Positions 14,370 through 14,600 of a stretch of 14,600 nucleotides of DNA are shown here, in pieces. A program made the position numbers and the translations under genes. The DNA is from Lutibacter sp. (GTDB lineage Bacteria > Bacteroidota > Bacteroidia > Flavobacteriales > Flavobacteriaceae). Under the pieces are notes generated by a model. It did no database searches and was not told where the DNA came from. It saw only the letters and a list, made by a program, of their open reading frames with translations. Location of the stretch: assembly GCF_021647475.1 (NCBI RefSeq), contig NZ_JAKIUR010000061.1, forward strand, positions 1 through 14,600. The letters run 5' to 3'. How positions within the stretch are numbered: position 1 is the stretch's first letter; every line of letters starts with the position of its first letter.

Positions 14370-14410
14370 GTCAATGATTATGCCATTATTTTTTTTCTGT
14401 CAAGTTGTCA
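14370..14410 (-). promoter_or_regulatory. Sigma-54-like promoter with TGACA repeats upstream of dnaK
   Basis: On the minus strand, TGACA-ACT-TGACA (14410-14398) precedes TGGCATAATCATTGAC (14385-14370). The latter resembles the sigma-54 consensus TGGCAC-N5-TTGCW: the -24 GG and spacing fit and TTG is present, but the -12 GC is GA. The element is ~54 bp before the dnaK ATG. No TAnnTTTG box is seen between it and the gene. The TGACA direct repeat could be an activator or repressor site. Confidence 0.4.
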
Positions 14411-14487
14411 TATTACATTTAATACTGATTTCATGAACTTAATAAATTCTTAATATAAGAGCCTAATAAACTAATTACAGGGCAAAC

Positions 14488-14600
14488 TCACACTTTTATT
14501 TTCAATATCCTTAATAAATAGTCTTCATCCCAAGCCGCTTTGAGTCTTTTGCTTTTAACCGACAGTTTTTTAGTTTGTTCATTTTTCAGGAGGTTCAAGG
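14488..14600 (-). CDS. C-terminal end of an unidentified protein, cut by the right edge
   Basis: An open minus-strand frame enters at the right edge and stops with TGA at 14488-14490. The visible 37 residues are lysine-rich and helical (KLSVKSKRLKAAWDEDYLL then RILKIKV). I do not recognise the protein. Codon use looks coding (mixed third positions, W and D residues), but with so short a piece a chance frame is possible. The gap between it and the dnaK control region (14411-14487) is AT-rich with no clear terminator. Confidence 0.35.
   Translation of the reverse strand, partial: LNLLKNEQTKKLSVKSKRLKAAWDEDYLLRILKIKV

Overview
The window is an AT-rich chromosomal segment from a member of the Bacteroidota, most likely family Flavobacteriaceae. 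The signs are a type IX secretion (T9SS) C-terminal sorting domain behind leucine-rich and thrombospondin-type-3 repeats, a lipoprotein with a Gly-rich tract right after the lipobox Cys, start sites without clear Shine-Dalgarno sequences, promoter-like TAnnTTTG elements, and the palindromic intergenic repeats (GTCATTGCGA..., GTCATGCTGAAC..., CCTGCCTG...) that litter flavobacterial genomes. I cannot name a genus.

Layout. (1) 1-121 is the 3' end of what looks like an IS1595-type transposase, running directly into an N-terminally truncated secreted LRR/TSP3/T9SS protein (114-1274), followed 2 bp later by a surface-lipoprotein-like gene with two fibronectin-type-III-like domains (1277-1990). (2) 1991-3204 is a non-coding, repeat-dense tract: a terminator, a composite palindromic repeat block (block A), a 206-bp tandem duplication inside it, and a second near-identical copy of the terminator. 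(3) 3205-6857 is a tightly packed four-gene cassette with no function I recognise: a four-helix membrane protein, a secreted MORN-type-repeat protein with its own C-terminal domain, a protein anchored by one helix at each end with a large charged middle region, and a small membrane protein ending in a DUF898-like segment. (4) 6858-7560 holds a hairpin terminator and block B, a shorter same-orientation copy of block A, so the cassette sits between direct repeats. (5) 7561-10240 is a complete four-subunit 2-oxoacid:ferredoxin oxidoreductase operon (ferredoxin, alpha, beta, gamma), closed by a strong hairpin that abuts the next start codon. (6) 10312-11211 (+) is a TIGR01777-family nucleotide-sugar-epimerase-like protein, converging with and overlapping by 8 bp a nitronate monooxygenase-like gene (11204-12175, -). 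The latter carries an in-frame palindromic repeat and a well-formed promoter with an operator-like palindrome. (7) 12400-14316 (-) is dnaK, with a terminator into whose loop a palindromic repeat seems to have inserted, and an upstream sigma-54-like element with TGACA repeats. (8) The right edge shows the C-terminal end of an unidentified minus-strand gene.

The core genes (oxidoreductase operon, dnaK, TIGR01777, nitronate monooxygenase) look ordinary. The accessory interest lies in the left half: an IS-broken secreted protein and an unrecognised envelope cassette bounded by recombinogenic repeats. The palindromic repeats also recur on the right, inside the nitronate monooxygenase gene and inside the dnaK terminator, so several families of mobile palindromes appear to have been active here.
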